DNA from: Strigamia acuminata
Lineage: Eukaryota > Arthropoda > Chilopoda > Geophilomorpha > Linotaeniidae
Length of the DNA stretch: 64,000 bases
Direction: 5' to 3'
Assembly: GCA_949358305.1 (NCBI GenBank)
Contig: OX442318.1
Location: forward strand, 2,714,501-2,778,500
In this document: in pieces, positions 1 to 10,925 of the stretch
Position numbering within the stretch: the stretch's first letter is position 1
Layout of the letters: each line of letters starts with the position of its first letter
Made by a program: the position numbers and the translations under genes
The notes under the pieces: generated by a model
What the model saw: only the letters and a program-made list of their open reading frames with translations
Databases searched by the model: none
Told to the model about the DNA's origin: nothing

Positions 1-1266
1 TTTTTCGTCACTTTTGATGAATTAAAATGAAAATTTCCATCACTTTTGACTATATTTCGTCACTTTTGAAGAATTAAAATAAAAAATTTCCATCATTTCC
101 ATCACTTTTGACTATTTTTCGTCACTTTTGATGATTTAAAATCGAAATTTCCATTATTTTTCGTCACTTTTGATGAATTAAAATAAAAATTTCAATCATT
201 TTCATCACTTTTGACTATTTTTCGTCACTTTTGATGAATTAAAATGGAAATTTCCATCATTTCCATCACTTTTGACTATTTTTCGTCACTTTTGATGATT
301 TAAAATCGAAATTTCCATCATTTCCATCACTTTTGACTATTTTTCGTCACTTTTGATGATTTAAAATCGAAATTTCCATTATTTTTCGTCACTTTTGATG
401 AATTAAAATAAAAATTTCAATCATTTTCATCACTTTTGACTATTTTTCGTCACTTTTGATGAATTAAAATAAAAATTTCAATCATTTTCATCACTTTTGA
501 CTATTTTTCGTCACTTTTGATGAATTAAAATAAAAATTTCAATCATTTTCATCACTTTTGACTATTTTTCGTCACTTTTGATGAATTAAAATGGAAATTT
601 CCATCATTTCCATCACTTTTGACTATTTTTCGTCACTTTTGATGATTTAAAATCGAAATTTCCATTATTTTTCGTCACTTTTGATGAATTAAAATAAAAA
701 TTTCAATCATTTTCATCACTTTTGACTATTTTTCGTCACTTTTGATGAATTAAAATAAAAATTTCAATCATTTTCATCACTTTTGACTATTTTTCGTCAC
801 TTTTGATGAATTAAAATAAAAATTTCAATCATTTTCATCACTTTTGACTATTTTTCGTCACTTTTGATGATTTAAAATCGAAATTTCCATTATTTTTCGT
901 CACTTTTGATAAATTAAAATAAAAATTTCAATCATTTTCATCACTTTTGACTATTTTTCGTCACTTTTGATGAATTAAAATGGAAATTTCCATCATTTCC
1001 ATCACTTTTGACTATTTTTCGTCACGTTTGATGATTTAAAATCGAAATTTTCATTATTTTTCGTCACTTTTGATGAATTAAAATAAAAATTTCAATCATT
1101 TTCATCACTTTTGACTATTTTTCGTCACTTTTGATGAATTAAAATCGAAATTTCCATCATTTTCATTAAAATTAAAATTCCCATCATTTTCATCACTTTT
1201 GACTATATTTCGTCACTTTTGATGAATTAAAACAGAAATTTCCATCATTTTCATCTATTATTTAAC
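1..1266. repeat. Minisatellite with higher-order repeat, in a nardilysin intron
   Basis: Units of about 50-65 bp built from TTTTTCGTCACTTTTGATGA, AATTAAAATAAAAATTTC and CATCACTTTTGACTAT. Three or four sub-variants recur in the same order over a few hundred bases, so there is a higher-order structure. The array continues past the left edge. It sits directly after the donor of the last visible nardilysin exon, so it is intron sequence. No coding potential is seen. Confidence 0.9.
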
Positions 1267-4200
1267 CTTTCCAAGCCAACAGCCAATTGGGATCTATTTC
1301 CGTTTCAAAATAAGGCGTCCTGAACCATTCTTCGTATTTCCTTTCGCCCTTTTCGGCCTCGAAACGACTCGACATGACCGTGATGTTGCACCGATGTGGT
1401 AGCAGCAAGTTCTGCACTTCCGAAATGATCTGCTTAACAGAGAAATTCGTTAATTTTTGCGACTCAAAATGGCGGAATCGATCGCCAACCTCTTTGTCGA
1501 AGTGGAACATGAGTTGGTCGCCGCAAATGTAGTCCTCGGGCGGGTAGAGTTGCATGTTTTCGCTCAAGTTCTGGACATAGTCGGCCGCGTTGGTTTCTTC
1601 TTGCCATCGGAACACGTTGTTTTCGATCTTTTGGATTTCTTCGTAGATGCGCGAGTCTGGGCCGTGTCGGCGCAGCATTTCAATGTATTGGAACACTGTT
1701 GTGATCACCTGTTGGAAGATTGGAGGCGAAATTAAGCGAGTTTGGCGGGCATTTTGTTGAAAAGAATTGCCAATTTAATTTAGAAGTTATCATCGCGGGT
1801 TTTATTTTTAATTTCGTCAACTTTTTGTGCAAAATGTGTCAAATCTGCCGAAATTTATGCAAAATTTGTCTTAATTCGTCCAAAATTTGTCTTAATTCGT
1901 CCAAAACTTGTCTTAATTCGTCCAAAACTTGTCTTAATTCGTCCAAAACTTGTCTTAATTCGTCCAAAACTTGTCTTAATTAGTCCAAAATTTTCTTAAT
2001 TCGTCCAAAAAGTCCAAAATTTGTCTTAATTCGTCCAAAATTTGTCTTGATCCGTCCAAAATTGTCCAATTTTGTCCAATTTTGTCCAAAATTGTCCAAT
2101 TTCGTCCAAAATTATCCACTTTCGTTAAAAAATTTAAAAATTTGAAAAATTTGTGAAAAATTCAGTCACAATTCAAGCAAAATTTTAAAAATTCGAGTAA
2201 AATTCGCAGAAAATTGGCCAAAATTCGCAGAAAATTGGCCAAAATCTATGCAAAATTCTTCAAATTTCCAAAAGTAAATAATCCGAGCAAAATTTCCCAA
2301 AACTCGTCAAAATTCATAAATTTTGTAAAGTAAAAAATCCCAGCCCCCCCCCACTCACCTTAAACAAATTATCCAATCCCTCTTCCGTCAAACAAACAGT
2401 CACACAAAACGACGCGTAACTCGAATTGTGTTCAAATCCCGTTTCGTCATTTCCACAATACAAACTCAGCGCCCAAACTCTAAAAATAAAAACAAAAACA
2501 AAAATAAAAACAAAAACAAACAAAAAATTATCAAAAATTAAGAATCAAATCCTTACGACCACACACTTGCTTTTCAGATACGACAAGATGCTCCCTTTGC
2601 CTTCGTGGCCCAGCAACCACGACAAATAACAATGCGGTTTCGTGCGGTAATGTTTCTGCAGACTCGGCAACGACCACATCAGTTCCACTTGATGAACATT
2701 CTTAACCGGAATCACTGCAATGCATCGCAACATCTAAATATTACCGCAATTAACGGAGCCAGTCGATTATACCTTTGTACATCTTGTAAAACGCGGGCAC
2801 GTCAAAGGGATTCGAAAAATGGTCGAACGTGAATGGCGGCAAACCACTGAAAAATGTCAATATTTATTTATGTTTAATTTTTTGTGCTGTTTTAGGCACC
2901 AATAATTGCAGTTTTTACCAAAATTAATGCAATTTTCGTGCAAAACGGACGTAATTTCAACCATTTTATACTTAAAAATGCATTTTTAACGACATGAAAA
3001 TACATTTTTGATGCAAAATGCATTTATTTTGAAACATTTTCAACCAAAACATAATTTTTTAGACGCAAAATAGATTTTTTAGACACAAAATGGATTTTTT
3101 AGATACAAAATGGATTTTTTAGACACAAAATACATTTTTTTGACACAAAAAATGCATTTTTTAGACGCAAAATGCATTTTTTAGACACATAAAGCAACAA
3201 AATTGAGCATTTTTAGATCAAAATCACATTTTTGCACACAAAAATGCATTTTTTAGACTGCATCTTTTGCCACTCGTTTTTCCCTTACTTATTGGGTACG
3301 TTGGAAAAAATCTCGCTGACCCACGTTTCCAGAGTGCTCAAAGTTTCTACGTTTAACAAAAAGTTATTATTATTTTTCAATTTATTTCTTGGTGAATTCG
3401 GTTCTTACCGCGCGATTGAACGACCAACGTCATGTACTGAGCGGAATAATAGGTCTGCCAAAACTCCTTCAACCGTGAGTGCAAGTCGATGTTGCGTTCG
3501 GCCGGATCGGTTTTCAACGTTTTTAAATTCCCTGAAATAAATAAGTGAATAAACGTAATGTGAGTGACAGAATATCGTTCAATTCATCTAACCCCACATG
3601 AATTTCGACATGGGGTGGCCGGTTTTGGTGAAATGTCCGAGTAATTGCTGTTTTCGTAACGAATCCGACGTTAAATTCATCTGAAATTCTATTAAAACGA
3701 GACAAAATTAGCGGTTTGATTGCATTTCGTGCATTTTTACACACATAAATTCAATTTTCATGCATTTTTTCGTCTAAAAATTCAATTTTCGTGCAATTTT
3801 ATGCATCTTTTTATTTAAAAATTTAATTTTCGTGCAATTTTATGCATCTTTTTATTTAAAAATTTAATTTTCATGCAATTTTAGACATTTTTTGATCCAA
3901 TAATTCAATTTTCATGCATTTTTTCATCTTAAAAATTCAATTTTCATGCAATTTTTCATCTAAAAATTCAATTTTCATGCATTGTTATGCATTTTTTTAT
4001 CCAAAAAATTTAATTTTCCTGCATTTTTTTAAAAAAAATAATTACCGCTGTCAACCGACTCCATTTCGCGATCCATGCTATCCTTTTTGAGTAAAGGCGA
4101 TATGAAAAATTGAGCAAAATGGTCGAGCGATGCGTGAAAATGTTTCGTGTGGACGTCGAAATAAAAAACCGTCTAAAAGGAAATAAAAAAAATAATCATT

Positions 4201-5752
4201 TATTTGATCCTCGCTCGATTGAATGATGTCAGCTTACTCGTTCACAGTCGGTTTCAGCGTTGTCGTTTCCACCGGATCGTTTTATAAGCGCATCGAATGC
4301 ATTTTCAACCGGGTATTTTTCGCTCCCCATGAAAACCACTAAAAAGATGCAAATTCAATCAATTTTTTGACAAAAATACAACAAAACGGTCGTGCAGTGT
4401 GAGCGGCCCACCAAAACAAACAAAATATACGCTTTTTCGATCATAAATTAAATTCTTTTCCCGATTATTCGAATAAAAAGGTTCGTTTTTGTGTTTTTAA
4501 GCATAAAAATAATTTTGTTTTCATGAGGTTTTTAATTTGTGTCCATTTTTATGCATTTTGTCATTTAAAAATAAATTTTTTGTGTGTAAAAATTCAATTT
4601 TTATCAATTTTTTTGAGTAAAAGTTCAATTTTCATCAATTTTTTTTTAATAAAAGTTCAAATTTCATCAATTTTTTCGTATAAAAATTTACTTTTCAGTC
4701 ATTTGTATGCATTTTTTTAATTTTTATCAATTTTTTGAGTAAAAATTCAATTTTTATTTATTTTTTCGTCTAAAAATTCAATTTTTAGTCGTTTTTATGC
4801 ATTTCTTCGTCTAAAAATTCAATTTTCAGTCATTTTTATGCATTTCTTCGTCTAAAAATTCAATTTTTATTAAATTTTTCGTCTAAAAATTCAATTTTCA
4901 GTCATTTTTATGCATTTGTTCGTCTAAAAATTCATGTATTCCCGCATTTTTCCATTTAAAAATTCAAATTTTATGCATTTCTATGCATTTTTTCGTCAAA
5001 AAACTCAATTTTCACACATTTTTAGATTCAAAAATTTTCTTTTTATGTCTTTTCGTGCACTTTTTAACCTAAAAATTCAACCAACCCCCACAAATCCCTC
5101 CAAACACCACACCACCACCGCACGACTCTCTACACCATACTATGTTCCAGAAAATGCGCCAATCCCGGCAGATCATCCGGATCGCTGAAACTTCCAACCC
5201 CAATACACAAAGCAGCCGCCGCCTTCAAAAAAACAAAAAAAAACAAATAAATAATCTACAAAAACAAAAACCTCACACAATCACTACCAATTTCTCATTC
5301 TGTTTCACACTCGAAGAACTCCCCAATTCATCACTATCCTCTACATCCTCTCCATCGCTTTCTTCGTCCTCCTCCTCCTCACTTCCGGTTTCCTCCATTT
5401 CGCTCCCGTCATCGTCGTCGATGTCGTTTTTCTCCGACAAATCCGATATCAAGAGCGCCCTCAGTCCATTCTTCAACTTAATTATACTAAAACACAAATA
5501 AATAAATCAATTTAATTAAATTTAATCAAAAATAATAATCATTTTGCGTTATATATACAGATATTCACGATTATCATTGGGCGACTGAATCGGAGCTTCG
5601 ATCGCTTTGGACATTCCTTGATCTAGATATTTCCGCTTAATAAAACACTTCCCCGCGGTTGGCGATGATATTTTACGCTTTAAATCGCTTCGTGATCGAA
5701 ACATACGACGAAAAGATAACGACCGGCGAATACGACCCGAAAATCTCCACAT
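1267..5752 (-). CDS. NRDC: Nardilysin (M16 zinc metalloendopeptidase), N-terminal half; 3' part lies beyond the left edge
   Basis: Twelve exons read on the minus strand: 5559-5752, 5288-5486, 5141-5222, 4238-4338, 4046-4172, 3593-3688, 3409-3531, 3289-3346, 2773-2846, 2565-2714, 2359-2477, 1267-1708. Phases agree and give 588 codons; the family is usually about 1000-1150 aa, so roughly half is here. The inverted zinc motif HFLEH is intact at residues 154-158, and DREMESVDSEFQ follows about 75 residues later, where M16 enzymes carry the third zinc ligand. An acidic stretch (EEEEDEESDGEDVEDSDE, exon 2) just before the catalytic domain is the hallmark separating nardilysin from insulin-degrading enzyme. 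Known role: cleavage before Arg in dibasic sites and enhancement of ectodomain shedding. The start MWRFSGRIRRSLSF is Arg-rich and could be a mitochondrial presequence; a later Met is possible. The 2565/2477 splice pair is the least certain. The last exon ends at a donor (GGTTAAA) leading into the 1-1266 repeat, which is therefore intronic. Confidence 0.93.
1840..2115. repeat. 21-bp minisatellite (nardilysin intron)
   Basis: About ten units of TTCGTCCAAAACTTGTCTTAA followed by a decayed TTGTCCAATTTTG zone. It lies between the exons 1267-1708 and 2359-2477. The 21-bp period keeps one frame open for a short stretch, but that reading has no meaning as protein. Confidence 0.8.
2990..5045. repeat. 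Degenerate A/T-rich minisatellites in successive nardilysin introns
   Basis: Three introns each hold a loose array: around 3050-3190 (TTTTTTAGACACAAAATG), 3730-4030 (AAAAATTCAATTTTCATGCA) and 4600-5045 (CGTCTAAAAATTCAATTTT). The units resemble one another (a TTTTTAGAC / GTCTAAAAA core) but are diverged. The small exons at 3289-3346, 3409-3531, 3593-3688, 4046-4172 and 4238-4338 sit between them. Confidence 0.7.
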
Positions 5753-6190
5753 AAACACGCGGATTCGGTCTACCAACAGCCCGACACCCCATGCACAAAT
5801 CCAACAAAATCCAACAAAAAAATTAAAAATACATCCAAATACTAAAAAAAAAAAACCAAAAACAATAAAAACAAAATCCAAACCCGTTTAAAATTAAATT
5901 TCCAACCAAAATACAAATCTGTTTACAGACTTCCCCCAACCCCTACGTCACAACTGCGATACCAATCGTCAAAATGGCCGCGCCCTGTGTCCACGTCCAC
6001 AACCGATGTCAATAAACGTTCAAAAAATCACTCCAACACCCAAACAACGAACCAAAACACCCACAAAACCTCAACCGACACAAATCAGGTACGAACCAAC
6101 CCAAAAAAACCTCCAAAATAACCAAAAACTCCATTTTTCCAGCACTATGAACCCAAACAACGACGAAAACAAACCGCACTAAAAACCAAC
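5753..6190. promoter_or_regulatory. Shared head-to-head intergenic region of nardilysin and the SLC17-like gene
   Basis: Only about 440 bp separate the two divergent start codons. It contains a GC-richer patch with AAAATGGCCGCG (5971-5982), which resembles the YY1-type promoter motif of many animals. An acceptor-like TTTTCCAG near 6136-6143 is followed by a short upstream ORF (ATG at about 6147, 11 codons) before the transporter ATG. A bidirectional promoter is an inference from spacing; no TATA box is evident. Confidence 0.45.
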
Positions 6191-9100
6191 ATGTTACCAA
6201 AGACGTCCCGCATTGTCGCCCTGTGCTCGGCGGCCAACTTCATCAACGCCGCCGACCGCGTGTTAATGCCGATCGCCATCGTGCAAATGAGCGACGAATT
6301 CAGCTGGTCGCTGCACGGCCAAGGCTGGATCCTCAGTTCCTTCGCGTTCGGATACCTCACGAGTCAAGTAAACGTCCTAACGACGTACAAACGTCCAAAA
6401 AATTAATTTTCCGCAATTTTCCAGGTGATCGGCGCGAGTGCGGCGAGCAAAATCGGCGGCAAATCGGTGCTGACGAGTGCGGTGTTCCTCTGGTCACTCT
6501 CGACGTTGTTGACGCCGTTGGTGGCGTCGTCCGTGTATTTGTTGGTGCTGTCGAGGGTGTTGCTGGGGCTAGGGGAAGGACTGGGCTTGCCGACGATCTT
6601 TCATATTTTTGCACACACGGTGCCGGTCGAGGAGCGGTCACGTGCTTTTGGCTATTTGGTGGCGTTCGGGTCGATAGGGCAGACGGTGACAGCTGTGGTT
6701 TGTTGTTTATTACTGTTTTTTGGTGTTTTTTTGGTGTTTTTTTGGTGTTTTTTGGTGTTTTTTTTGGTGTTTTTTGGTGTTTTTTTGGTGTTTTTTGTTG
6801 TTTTTTGTTGTTTTTTGGTGTTTTTTGTTGTTTTTTGCTGTTTTTTTCGTGTTTTTTGGTGTTTTTTGTTGTTTTTTGGTGTTTTTTGGTGTTTTTTTCG
6901 TGTTTTTTGGTGTTGATTTTTTTTTTTTCGTTTCAGATTTGTCCGCATTTGCCTTGGCAGGTTTCGTTTTATTCGTTTGGAGTTTTGGGGATTGTTTGGG
7001 TGTTTGTTTGGTTGGCCATGTATCACGAGCATACATCGACGTCTGAAGATGAATTACCTCTCGTTTATCCTAAAGTAGGACGTTTTGGTGACGTGTTTTC
7101 TCGGTTTGCGGGGTGTGACGTGGTTTGGATCGGTTATGGTGGAAAAATTACGATGTGATTGATGTAAATGTGTGATAAAAAAGGTGTGGTTACGTAATTG
7201 TTGACGTAAATTGATGTAAATGTACGGCAAAATGTTAAATTTACGTCGGGATTAATAGGGGAATGTCAAAATCCGTTATAATTAACGAAAATGTTGTGAA
7301 AAACATCAAATTTAGGTAATTATTAACGTGAATGTGTTAAAATCCGATAGAATTAACGGAAATATGCTGCAAAGCCTTAAATTTATATCGTGTTTGATGC
7401 GAATACGTCAAATCCGTTGCAATTACGTAATAATTTCCCTAAATGTACATCAAAACATGAAATTTACACCGTAATTGATGAAATACGTGAAAATCCATAA
7501 AAATCTATGTAAATATTGTGAAAAATAGCAAATTTACGACGTTAATTGATGAAAATGTCTAAATCCGTTATAATTACGTAACAATTAACGTAAACATTCG
7601 ACGAAACCTCAAATTTACATCGTAATTATTGCACAAATGCGAAAAACTTACAATCCCCGAATAATTAACATAAATACATCAAAATTACGTCAAAATCCGT
7701 AATAAAAATCCCCCAAAAAATCAAATTTACGTCGTAATTGATGAGATTCGCTAAAATCTACAACAAAACGCCCGCAAAACGAGAAAACAAAAAAAAACAA
7801 TCCCAAAAACATCATTTTTGTCGCCATAGGTGAACAACACAAATGTCCGATGGACAGAATTTATCTGCCATTGGCCACTCTGGGCCATCTACATCGCGCA
7901 CTTCGCCATGAACTGGTCCAATTACATAATCATGCAGTGGCTGCCCACGTATTTGGCGCGCAATTTGGGCGCCAACAAGGAGGACATAAGTCTGACCGCT
8001 GTGCCTTACATTCTCAATTCCCTCGTCGGTGTTGGTAAAAATTAGTGGAAAGGGAGGAAATGGGGGATTATTGTTCGTTTTGGAATTGATTGGTTTTTGT
8101 TTTTTGTTTTTTTTCAGTTTCCGGTCATTTTGCCGACTCGTTGGTGAGTCACAAGTGGACAGTTTTATCCGTGCGGCGGTTAATGACGAGTATAGGCCTT
8201 CTAGGACCTGGGGTCTTCCTTTTGTGCTTCTGTGCTGTTAATAATCTTCTGTCTGCTGTCGTGTAAATCACGTTTATTTGATTATTTTGTATTTCGTGTT
8301 TTTAATTGGTTTTTGACGGTTTTAAACGGATTTTTGGGTTTGGTTTTAATTATTTCTGGGGGTTTTTTAATATGTTTTGATTTGTTTGTAGATTTTTGGA
8401 CGGTTTTAGCCGTTTTCTTTGGTTTTTGCACGTTATTTTGTAACGGTTTTTACGTTTTTAAGCAGTTTTAACGATTTAAATTTTATTTGACGTTTCAAAA
8501 TCGTTTTTTGACGTTTTTTGACGTTTCAAAATCATTTTTTGACGTTTTTTGACGTTTCAAAATCATTTTTTGACGTTTTTTGACGTTTCAAAATCATTTT
8601 TTGACGTTTTAAAATCGTTTTTTAACGTTTTTTGACGTTTTAAAATCACTTTTTGACGTTTTAAAATAATTTTTTTGACGTTTTAAAATCATTTTTTGAC
8701 GTTTTAAAATCATTTTTTAACATTTTAAAATCATTTTTTGACGTTGTAAAATGCATTTGGACGTTTTTTGACGCCTTTAAACAGCCTTGAAACATTTTGA
8801 AACATATTTTGACGTTTTAAAACTATTTTGAAACATATTTTGACGTTTTAAAACCATTTTGAAACACATTTTGACGTTTTAAAACCATTTTGAAACAAAT
8901 TTTGACGTTTTAAAACCATTTTGAAACATATTTTGACGTTTTAACACTAGAAAGGCCAGAGCGGTCATTTTGACCGCATCAGCTGTTTTAAACAGCTGTA
9001 GCAATAAACCCAATGGGTTTACAATGCTGGTATTTTTTCACTTTTACTGATTTATGATACTTTACATCATAAATCAGCAAACGTGGCATTTTTCTTTAAA

Positions 9101-10194
9101 AAAAATTTTAAAAAAGCGAATTAACCTAGAAAGGCCGAATGCGGTCAAAATGACCGCTTGAAACAACGCTGCACAAGACGTGCACGAAACGTGGACAAAA
9201 CGCGCACAAATCGTGCAAAATACATAAACAATACGTGTATCTTGCGTTTTGCCATCAAATTGATCAGTAACACGCGAAATATACATACGAAGAAAATAGC
9301 AAAACAAAAATTGATGGTTTTTATAAAACCTGATAAAATTAAATTTCCGTTTTTAATTTTATCAGATTTTATAAAAACCATCAATTTTTGTTTTGCTATT
9401 TTCTTTGCATATTTCGCGTGTTACTGATCAATTTGATGGCAAAACGCAAGATACACGTATTGTTTATGTATTTTGCACAATTTGTGCGCGTTTTGTCCAC
9501 GTTTCATGCACGTCTTGTGCGGTTGTTTCAAGCGGTCATTTTGACCACTTTCGGCCTTTCTAGGTAGGCGGATATTCCGGCCTTTCTAGTGTTAAAACGA
9601 TTTTAAAACACATTTTGACGTTTTAAAACCATTTTGAAACATATTTTGACGTTTTAAAACCATTTTGAAACATATTTTGACGTTTTAAAACCATTTTGAA
9701 ACGTATTTTGACGTTTTAAAACACATTTTGACGTTTTAAAACCATTTTAAAACATATTTTGACGTTTTAAAACCATTTCGAAAGACATTTTTTTTTTTTA
9801 TAAACCCTTTTTAAACATACGTTGACGTTTGTACATGTTTTCTTTCTAGGTTTATTTCCATTTCTATGGGTTTATGCGCATGTAACTCGGCCGGTCATCT
9901 AAGTAACCACGCAGACGTGGCCCCCAATCACGCCGGGGTCACATTTGCCGTTTCAAACACATTGGTATTCACTTTCTAAAAAATTCCGTTTAACTTTTAA
10001 AAAATTTGTTTTCATTTAATTTTTCATCAATTTTCAAGGCCACAATTCCGGGCATTTTGTGCGGGCCTGTAACGGCGGAATTAGTGACTCAATCGCACGG
10101 TAGATGGTTCCCGGTGTTCGTTGTGGCCGCCTTCATCAATTTTGTCGGCGCCATCATCTACCACAGTCAAAGTTCAGCGAGTCAAGTCTTGTAA
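6191..10194 (+). CDS. SLC17-like major facilitator anion transporter
   Basis: Seven exons: 6191-6367, 6425-6697, 6937-7074, 7830-8034, 8118-8262, 9850-9964, 10039-10194; all phases agree, 402 aa. Family signs: NFINAADRVLMPIA in TM1, GWILSSFAFGYLTSQ in TM2, a TM4 segment RVLLGLGEGLGLPTIF, WLPTYLARNLG after TM7, and the late SLC17 block DVAPNHAGVTFAVSNT before ATIPGI. SLC17 members carry organic anions (glutamate, nucleotides, sialic acid), phosphate or urate, usually in vesicles, lysosomes or the plasma membrane. The sequence does not decide the substrate: it resembles the SLC17A9 / PHT4-ANTR branch more than the VGLUT or sialin types, but this is by eye. The length is at the short end of the family. 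A poly(A) signal AATAAA is at 10254-10259. Introns 2 and 5 hold repeat arrays, and intron 5 also holds a piggyBac-like element. Confidence 0.88.
6710..6915. repeat. TTTTTTGGTGTT-type simple repeat in SLC17-like intron 2
   Basis: A run of TTTTTTGGTGT / TTTTTTGTTGT units of about 10-11 bp fills nearly the whole intron between 6697 and 6937. Because it lacks stop codons in some frames it creates artificial Phe/Val/Trp-rich (plus) and Lys/Asn/Thr-rich (minus) reading frames; none is a gene. Confidence 0.85.
7075..7829. other. SLC17-like intron 3, loose repeats only
   Basis: A decayed repeat with recurring phrases such as AATTTACGTCGTAATTGATG and AAAATCCGTTATAATTACG, spaced about 50-80 bp. I see no exon: the flanking exons join in phase (AAA then GTG) with no missing protein segment. 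Confidence 0.6.
8465..9838. repeat. GACGTTTTAAAA minisatellite, split by a transposon (SLC17-like intron 5)
   Basis: Units change from about 18-20 bp (TTTTTTGACGTTTTAAAATC) to about 31 bp containing GACGTTTTAAAACCATTTTG. The array is interrupted by the element at 8945-9591 and continues with the same 31-bp unit on the other side, so the transposon inserted into a pre-existing array. The same core sequence builds the array at 11270-12850. Confidence 0.85.
8945..9591. mobile_element. piggyBac-like foldback MITE with TTAA target duplication
   Basis: The element is bounded by TTAA at 8941-8944 and TTAA at 9592-9595, with terminal inverted repeats CACTAGAAAGGCC / GGCCTTTCTAGTG. Inside lies a near-perfect hairpin of about 215-bp arms (9125-9338 and about 9346-9562) that itself begins CCTAGAAAGGCCGAATGCGG and is preceded by another TTAA (9121-9124). 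The palindrome GCGGTCA..TGACCGC occurs in both outer and inner ends. TTAA specificity and this terminal pattern fit piggyBac-derived non-autonomous elements; no transposase is present. Confidence 0.8.
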
Positions 10195-10925
10195 CAAACG
10201 TGATAGTGAATCTCGAGGACATTTTTCTTTTCTTTTTTCAAACATCGAAAAGAAATAAAAATAAATTAAATTTTAAAAAAATAAAATAAATTAAATTAAA
10301 TTAAAAAAAAAATAACAAGTTCAATAAATCAGGTTGTGTATATGTATGTGATAAAACAAAAGAATACGAAAATAAAACCAAATTTAAACAAAAATAAAAC
10401 TATAAATTACAATTCGCCGCCATTTTGAGCCCATAAACCCAAACCCGTGCATCCAAAATCGCATTTTTTAACCCCAAAACACAATTAAAACCATTTAAAA
10501 CGATAAATATACTTACAACAACACGTATTCTTCATTTAAAACGAATTTCAATCGTTAAATCGCCGTTTTTCAACGAAAACGAACGAAATCCGAAGTTAGA
10601 TGCGCACAAAACACCGCCATGTTGATCCTACTCGCTTATCACGTGGTATAGTCACGTGGCAGACATTGAAATTTAATTTAAATTTTTATTACATAAATAT
10701 ATCGACATATAAATATACAAAAAAATAATGAATAAATATTTTCTCGGACAAAAAATAATAAATCATTTTTTTGTTGCTCGCTATTTACAGAACGGTACTC
10801 CATGTTGTCGCTTCGTTCTGACCGGGTCAGTGACCCAATTCAAATGGTGTCAGCAGGTGGGGAATGCCCACAGACCTCAGTGATCAAGTGAAGGCGCTTG
10901 ATTTGTTTTCTCTCGTTTCTATTTT
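10195..10925. other. Convergent intergenic region between SLC17-like and NOX5-B
   Basis: It holds the 3' flank of the transporter (AATAAA at 10254-10259 and 10322-10327) and, on the minus strand, the 3' flank of NOX5-B. Two GCCGCCAT-type motifs (about 10423 and 10614) and two CACGTGG boxes (about 10640 and 10653) look promoter-like, which is unexpected between two gene ends; no supported coding exon goes with them. Confidence 0.4.

Noticed and set aside
6223-7158. 311-codon plus-strand ORF and minus-strand Lys/Asn-rich ORFs overlapping the transporter
   Set aside because: Shadow frame of SLC17-like exons 1-3 continued through the intronic TTTTTTGGTGT repeat; the true frames show the conserved transporter motifs.
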